Shown here: in pieces, positions 5,656 through 9,465 of the stretch
How the letters are laid out: each line of letters begins with the position of its first letter
How positions within the stretch are numbered: the stretch's first letter is position 1
Assembly: GCA_029983435.1 (NCBI GenBank)
Contig: JASBZN010000034.1
Coordinates: forward strand, 1-9,465
Source of the DNA: Urinicoccus sp.
GTDB lineage: Bacteria; Bacillota; Clostridia; Tissierellales; Peptoniphilaceae
DNA: 9,465 nucleotides
Direction: 5' to 3'
Translations under genes and position numbers: made by a program
The notes under the pieces: model-generated
Database searches by the model: none
What the model was told of the DNA's origin: nothing
The model's input: the letters and a program-made list of their open reading frames with translations, nothing else

Positions 5656-6444
5656 CTACACATCCGCTGTTTTATAAGCTTCTTTTCTAATTTTTTCTAA
5701 GACTTTCTTCTCAATTCTAGAGACAGTCATTTGAGAAATTCCCAATTTTTCTGCAATAGCCACTTGGGTTTTTTTATTGTAATAGCGTTCAATTAAAATT
5801 GTTCTTTCCACTTCATTTAGTTTTTCCATGGATCTTTCAATAAAGTCATTTACTTCAATTTGGTCAAAGTACCGCTCATCTTCTCCAACCAAATCCGATA
5901 AATTAACTTCCTTATCATCTCCCATCCCTTCAAATTTTAAATCGAGGGATGTTGGAGAATAAACTTTAGAGGCTTCCATGGATTCCAAAACATCTTCTTC
6001 TGTAACCCCTAAATAATCAGCAATATCTTTAATTGTGGGGGTTCTTTGGTATTCTTGGGCCAAATTAACCTTGGCATTGTTAATCTTTTTTGATAATTCT
6101 TGAATCCGTCTAGGAACTCGAATCGTCCAGCCCTTATCTCGAAAATATTTTTTTATTTCTCCAATAATTGTTGGAGTTGCAAAACTTGAAAATTCATATC
6201 CCTTAGAAGGATCATATCGCTCTACTCCATAAATAAGACCAATTGATGCAACTTGAAAGATGTCGTCATAGTCGATTCCTCGATTTGCATATTTTTTAGA
6301 TAAAATTTCTGCAATATAAAGGTGTTCCTCTATTAGGATATCCCTCAAGTCCTTGTCTTTTGTCTTAGCGTACTCTTGAAACATCTCTTTACGTTCTTCT
6401 TTTGTTAATTGACGATCCAAGCGATCGTAGGCTTGCTTATCCAT
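5656..6444 (-). CDS. SigB/SigF/SigG-family RNA polymerase sigma factor
   Basis: This alternative sigma-70 family factor of 262 residues is close to the length of B. subtilis SigB. Region 2 (about 35-115) includes DIFQVASIGLIYGVERYDP and SFATPTIIGEIKKYFRDKGW, followed by the RVPRRIQEL segment typical of SigB rather than SigF. Region 3 (about 118-160) has the RTPTIKDIADYLGVTEEDVL pattern. Region 4 (about 205-255) carries the helix-turn-helix around KTQVAIAEKLGISQMTVSRI, which would read the -35 element. It starts two bases after the anti-sigma stop with only a weak upstream purine run, so it is probably expressed by coupling. Its stop codon is embedded in the ribosome binding site of the next gene. 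The antagonist, anti-sigma, sigma order matches rsbV-rsbW-sigB and the spoIIA operon. I give no symbol because SigB versus a sporulation factor cannot be settled without genome context. Confidence 0.93.
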   Translation of the reverse strand: MDKQAYDRLDRQLTKEERKEMFQEYAKTKDKDLRDILIEEHLYIAEILSKKYANRGIDYDDIFQVASIGLIYGVERYDPSKGYEFSSFATPTIIGEIKKYFRDKGWTIRVPRRIQELSKKINNAKVNLAQEYQRTPTIKDIADYLGVTEEDVLESMEASKVYSPTSLDLKFEGMGDDKEVNLSDLVGEDERYFDQIEVNDFIERSMEKLNEVERTILIERYYNKKTQVAIAEKLGISQMTVSRIEKKVLEKIRKEAYKTADV

Positions 6445-6446
6445 TC

Positions 6447-6809
6447 TTAATTCCCATTAATATCTTTACGAATCACAAGAGTGTCCTCTTGGTAAGCAAC
6501 CCCATCTGCCAAAGAAGAAATAATCGATTCACTCATTAAATAGCGGTCGTCTTCTTTAACTTTTTCCTCTTTTATAAAGGGAATTTTAAAGAAGATTTTA
6601 TCTTCTTCTAAGTCAATTTCTAAAGAAATATCTTTTTCTTGACCATTAATAAAATAGCAGAGATTACAGGCCTCAGTTATAATCAGGCGAAAGTCTTCAA
6701 TAGCATCTAAATCTAAATTTTTTAAACTAGCTAAAAAAGAAACTGCCAAACGAGCTACCGGTATATAATCTTTTTTATTGGGAAACTTGAGAGATAGACT
6801 ATCCTTCAT
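6447..6809 (-). CDS. Short, divergent RsbW/SpoIIAB-like anti-sigma factor lacking kinase boxes
   Basis: This 120-residue protein lies between antagonist and sigma genes, where RsbW or SpoIIAB would be. Its N-terminal half aligns by eye with those proteins: a SLKFPNKKDYIPVARL opening, then AIEDFRLIITEAC (36-48), matching the helix with the catalytic Glu (Glu46 here and in SpoIIAB). The next position that should be the Mg-binding Asn (Asn50) is Leu50, with Asn one place earlier. After the second strand pair (about 60-76) the glycine-rich ATP boxes and lid are absent; the chain passes through FIKEEKVKEDDRYLM to a C-terminal helix and strand resembling the end of RsbW. Family members are usually about 140-160 residues, so roughly 25-40 are missing. 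I chose the ATG at 6809, not the one at 6839, because GAGGGGG precedes it by six bases and the family begins there. Sigma binding is inferred; kinase activity looks unlikely. Confidence 0.75.
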   Translation of the reverse strand: MKDSLSLKFPNKKDYIPVARLAVSFLASLKNLDLDAIEDFRLIITEACNLCYFINGQEKDISLEIDLEEDKIFFKIPFIKEEKVKEDDRYLMSESIISSLADGVAYQEDTLVIRKDINGN

Positions 6810-7131
6810 TTTCTTCCCCCTCAAAAGTAAAGAAATCATCTAATTTGGTAATAGTAAATAACTTTCGAATGGATTTTTTCATATTCACAATACTTATTTT
6901 ATGGTCTTCCCCTTTGCATAACTTCAGCAAGTAAATAAATGCTCCTAAACCTGTAGAATCCATATAAACTAAATCCTCAGCATCAATAAGAATATCTGAT
7001 TTATACTTATTGTATTCTCTCTCACCAATTTTTTTAAATTCTGGAGTACTGGTAATATCCAGTTCTCCTTTGGGTTTTAAAATTAATCTTTTTTCTTTTT
7101 CATCGTATTGACGAGATAATTGAAAAAGCAT
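6799..7131 (-). CDS. STAS-domain anti-sigma factor antagonist (RsbV/SpoIIAA type)
   Basis: This 110-residue single-domain STAS protein is of the kind that frees a sigma factor by binding its anti-sigma partner. The core shows GELDITSTP (22-30) and the phospho-acceptor loop MDSTGLGAF (57-65), in which Ser59 matches the serine phosphorylated in SpoIIAA (Ser58) and RsbV (Ser56). The start is supported by a strong GGAGG site a few bases upstream of the ATG. It lies 52 bases after gyrA and its 3' end overlaps the anti-sigma gene by 11 bases, so the two are probably translationally coupled. A weak promoter-like pair (TTGTTA, 17 bases, AAGAAT) exists in the gyrA gap but is unconvincing; read-through from gyrA is an equally good explanation. 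The sequence alone cannot say whether it serves general stress (SigB) or sporulation (SigF); the adjacent sigma factor looks closer to SigB. Confidence 0.9.
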   Translation of the reverse strand: MLFQLSRQYDEKEKRLILKPKGELDITSTPEFKKIGEREYNKYKSDILIDAEDLVYMDSTGLGAFIYLLKLCKGEDHKISIVNMKKSIRKLFTITKLDDFFTFEGEENEG

Positions 7132-7183
7132 GGCTACCTCCTCCGCTAGTTAAATTCTTAGATTTTAAATTTTTGATAACAAG

Positions 7184-9465
7184 TTATTCTCCCAAATACT
7201 TTGCAACAGATACCACATTAGAGTCCTTAATATTCATTAACTTAACCCCACTGGTATTTCTACCTAGGATACTAATATCTTTAGTTTCTAGACGAATAAT
7301 TGTTCCCGATTCAGAAATCATCATAATTTCATCTGTTGAATCCACAACTTTTCCAGAAATCAAAAGACCTGTCTTTTTATTTGTTTTATAGGTTATGAGG
7401 CCTTTTCCACCTCTTTTTTGGACCTTGTATTTTGCAATTTCTGTCATTTTTCCAAAGCCGTTTTCTGTAATTGCTAAAAGATACTTATCTTCTTTCACAA
7501 TATCCATAGCAACTATTTCATCTTCTTTATCTAGGTCAATGGCTTTAACACCTACTGCCACCCGTCCAATGTTTCGAACATCCTCTTCTTTAAATCGAAT
7601 GGCCATGCCTTTTTTCGTTACAATAATGTATTCATCGCCAGGGCAAGATTGACGAACGGTTACTAGCTCATCTTCTTCTCTTAATTGAATTGCATTTAAG
7701 CCATTGCTTCGAATATTGGCATATTCTTTAATGAGAGTCTTTTTAATTAATCCTTGCTTGGTTACAAAAACAAGAGAATCTTCCTCTTTAAATGTTTTCA
7801 CTGGCATAATTCCTTGAATCTTCTCATCTTTTTGTAAATTGATTAAATTGACAATCGCAGTTCCCTTGGCCGTTCTTCCTCCTTGAGGAATTTGATAAGC
7901 CTTTAGGCTATAGGTTCGACCTTTATTGGTGAAAAATAATATTGTATCGTGGGTTGATGTGATATAGAGGTTACTGACAAAATCTTCATCCCGTCGACTT
8001 AGTGCAGATATTCCCTGTCCTCCTCGTCGTTGAGGTTTGTAGGTTCCTTCAGGCATCCTTTTAATATAGCCATAATTTGTCATGGTGATAACAACGTCTT
8101 CTTCTTCAATTAAATCTTCATCGTCAATTTCCCCTTGGAAGGGTTCAATAACAGTTCGTCTTTCATCTCCATACTTGTCTTTAATTTCTTCCAACTCTTC
8201 TTTGATGATTCCAATAAGAATCTTTTCACTAGAAAGAATTTCTTGGTACCAAGCAATATTTTTTAATAGTTCTTGGTATTCTAAATCTAAATTTTCCCTA
8301 GACAAACCTGTTAACCGGCGAATCCTCATATCTAAAATAGCTTGGGATTGAGTATCTGTTAATTGGAATTCTTCTTCCATCTTGTCTTTGGCTTCTTGGT
8401 CATTTTGAGAACTCCGAACAATTTCAATAATGCGGTCAATATTGTCTATTGCAATTTTCAAACCTTCTAAGATATGAGCTCTTTTTTGAGCTTTATCTAG
8501 ATCGTATTGAGTTCTTCTAGTAACAACATCTTTTTGATGATTTACATAGTGCTTAATAAGCTCTTTTAGATTTAAAACCTTTGGTGCTCCGTTTACTAGA
8601 GCTAAATTGATAATTCCAAATGTGGATTGAAGTTGCGTTTGTTTATAAAGATTATTTAATAGAACATGGGGATTGGCATCTCTTTTACATTCGATAATGA
8701 TTTTAATCCCATCTCGACCTGATTGGTCTGCAATATAAGAAATTCCATCAATTTGCTTATTTTTAACTAAATCTGCAATCTTCTTAACTAAAGAAGCCTT
8801 ATTAACTTGATAAGGAAGTTCTGTAATAACAATGGCATCTCTATTTTTAAATCGCTCTATTTCAGCAACAGCTCGCATAACTACACGTCCACGACCTGTT
8901 TCGTAAGCTTCTTTTATGCCGCTTTTTCCCATGATTTGTCCGCCAGTTGGAAAATCTGGTCCCTTAATATGTTTCATTAAATCCGAAATAGATACATTTT
9001 CATCTTCTAAATAGGCAATTACTCCATCAATGACTTCATTGAGGTTGTGCGGTGCCATATTGGTTGCCATCCCTACGGCAATTCCTGTGGATCCATTTAC
9101 TAGTAAATTTGGAAACCTTGATGGTAAAACAAGAGGTTCCTTCATTTTTTCATCATAGTTTAAACCAAAATCTACTGTGTCCTTATTAATATCACGAAGC
9201 ATTTCCTGAGCCAAGTCTGTCATACGAACTTCTGTATACCGCATAGCTGCAGCACTATCTCCATCGATCGATCCAAAGTTTCCTTGACCTTCAACTAACA
9301 TATATCGCGTATTAAAAGGTTGAGCTAAACGGACAACTGCATCATAAATAGCCGTATCTCCATGAGGATGAAATTTCCCCATAACAAAACCTACTAAGTT
9401 AGCTGATTTAACAGTTGGTTTATCTGGCGTCATTCCTTCTAAATGCATCCCATAGAGGATTCTCC
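7184..9465 (-). CDS. gyrA: DNA gyrase subunit A, 5'-truncated by the window edge
   Basis: This is the A subunit of the type II topoisomerase that introduces negative supercoils; it works in the cytoplasm as A2B2 with GyrB. The open frame runs off the right edge: five codons (RILYG) are readable before the first in-window ATG at 9448, so that ATG is internal and roughly 45 N-terminal residues are missing. Counting from that Met, visible features are the winged-helix segment with HPHGDTAIYD (27-36), the active-site tyrosine in AAAMRYTE (Tyr71, equivalent to E. coli Tyr122), the tower and coiled-coil region, and a C-terminal beta-pinwheel with the GyrA box QRRGGQG (473-479) and a related QKRGGKG (677-683). 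The GyrA box separates it from ParC. The quinolone-region position equal to E. coli Ser83 is Thr, and Asp87 is kept. The gene ends in TAA 52 bases before the sigma-factor block, with no terminator seen between. Confidence 0.98.
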   Translation of the reverse strand, partial: RILYGMHLEGMTPDKPTVKSANLVGFVMGKFHPHGDTAIYDAVVRLAQPFNTRYMLVEGQGNFGSIDGDSAAAMRYTEVRMTDLAQEMLRDINKDTVDFGLNYDEKMKEPLVLPSRFPNLLVNGSTGIAVGMATNMAPHNLNEVIDGVIAYLEDENVSISDLMKHIKGPDFPTGGQIMGKSGIKEAYETGRGRVVMRAVAEIERFKNRDAIVITELPYQVNKASLVKKIADLVKNKQIDGISYIADQSGRDGIKIIIECKRDANPHVLLNNLYKQTQLQSTFGIINLALVNGAPKVLNLKELIKHYVNHQKDVVTRRTQYDLDKAQKRAHILEGLKIAIDNIDRIIEIVRSSQNDQEAKDKMEEEFQLTDTQSQAILDMRIRRLTGLSRENLDLEYQELLKNIAWYQEILSSEKILIGIIKEELEEIKDKYGDERRTVIEPFQGEIDDEDLIEEEDVVITMTNYGYIKRMPEGTYKPQRRGGQGISALSRRDEDFVSNLYITSTHDTILFFTNKGRTYSLKAYQIPQGGRTAKGTAIVNLINLQKDEKIQGIMPVKTFKEEDSLVFVTKQGLIKKTLIKEYANIRSNGLNAIQLREEDELVTVRQSCPGDEYIIVTKKGMAIRFKEEDVRNIGRVAVGVKAIDLDKEDEIVAMDIVKEDKYLLAITENGFGKMTEIAKYKVQKRGGKGLITYKTNKKTGLLISGKVVDSTDEIMMISESGTIIRLETKDISILGRNTSGVKLMNIKDSNVVSVAKYLGE

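Noticed and set aside
6810..6839. Longer anti-sigma reading starting at the ATG at 6839
   Set aside because: There is no ribosome site upstream of it; the ATG at 6809 has GAGGGGG six bases away and begins where RsbW/SpoIIAB proteins begin.
5656..7131. Reading the block as the sporulation operon spoIIAA-spoIIAB-sigF
   Set aside because: The order is the same, but the sigma factor has the VPRR-type segment of SigB-like factors and the anti-sigma lacks SpoIIAB kinase boxes; no other sporulation gene is present in the window to support it.
7132..7183. Promoter in the gyrA-antagonist gap (TTGTTA, 17 bases, AAGAAT)
   Set aside because: Each box matches consensus at only four of six positions in very AT-rich DNA, and there is no SigB-type motif, so it is not listed as a feature.

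Overview
This is an AT-rich chromosomal segment from a low-GC Gram-positive anaerobe of the Clostridia/Tissierellia type. The evidence is strong AGGAGG-like ribosome binding sites, tight gene packing, poly-T intrinsic terminators, a SigB/SigF-type sigma factor with antagonist and anti-sigma genes, and a clostridial-type PsiE-like membrane protein. A Tissierellales/Peptoniphilaceae-like host is my inference from gene content, not something a single motif proves. All eleven convincing protein genes are on the minus strand, so transcription runs from the right edge to the left.

Right part (7184-9465): the 3' portion of gyrA, cut at its 5' end by the window edge. Next (5024-7131) comes a compact sigma-factor block: a STAS-domain anti-sigma antagonist, a short anti-sigma-like protein, a SigB/SigF-type sigma factor, and a PsiE-like membrane protein with a C-terminal CorC/HlyC-type domain. 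These genes overlap or are 2-8 bases apart. The anti-sigma protein is the most unusual item: it aligns with RsbW/SpoIIAB at both ends but appears to have lost the ATP-binding boxes of the kinase, while the antagonist keeps its phosphorylatable serine.

Middle (3376-4982): proC (proline synthesis), a DJ-1/PfpI-family protein and a small DUF2007-type protein. A weak hairpin with a T-tract lies just before proC, and a good terminator (3330-3365) follows the DUF2007 gene. A second unit (1617-3280) carries an aspartate/glutamate racemase-family protein, a Nudix hydrolase and the tRNA adenosine deaminase tadA, and ends in a long-stemmed terminator. Last is a single-gene unit, brnQ (branched-chain amino acid transport), with its own TATAAT promoter, a CodY-like box and a terminator.

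The leftmost ~160 bases hold no gene I can identify. They contain a strong plus-strand terminator facing the brnQ terminator, so a plus-strand transcription unit probably ends just left of, or at, the window edge.

Translation starts were revised from the longest possible frames for four genes (anti-sigma, proC, DUF2007, Nudix), because a well-spaced ribosome binding site sits at an internal ATG. I see no tRNA, rRNA, CRISPR array or complete mobile element. The window is mostly ordinary housekeeping DNA; the sigma block is the part worth a second look.
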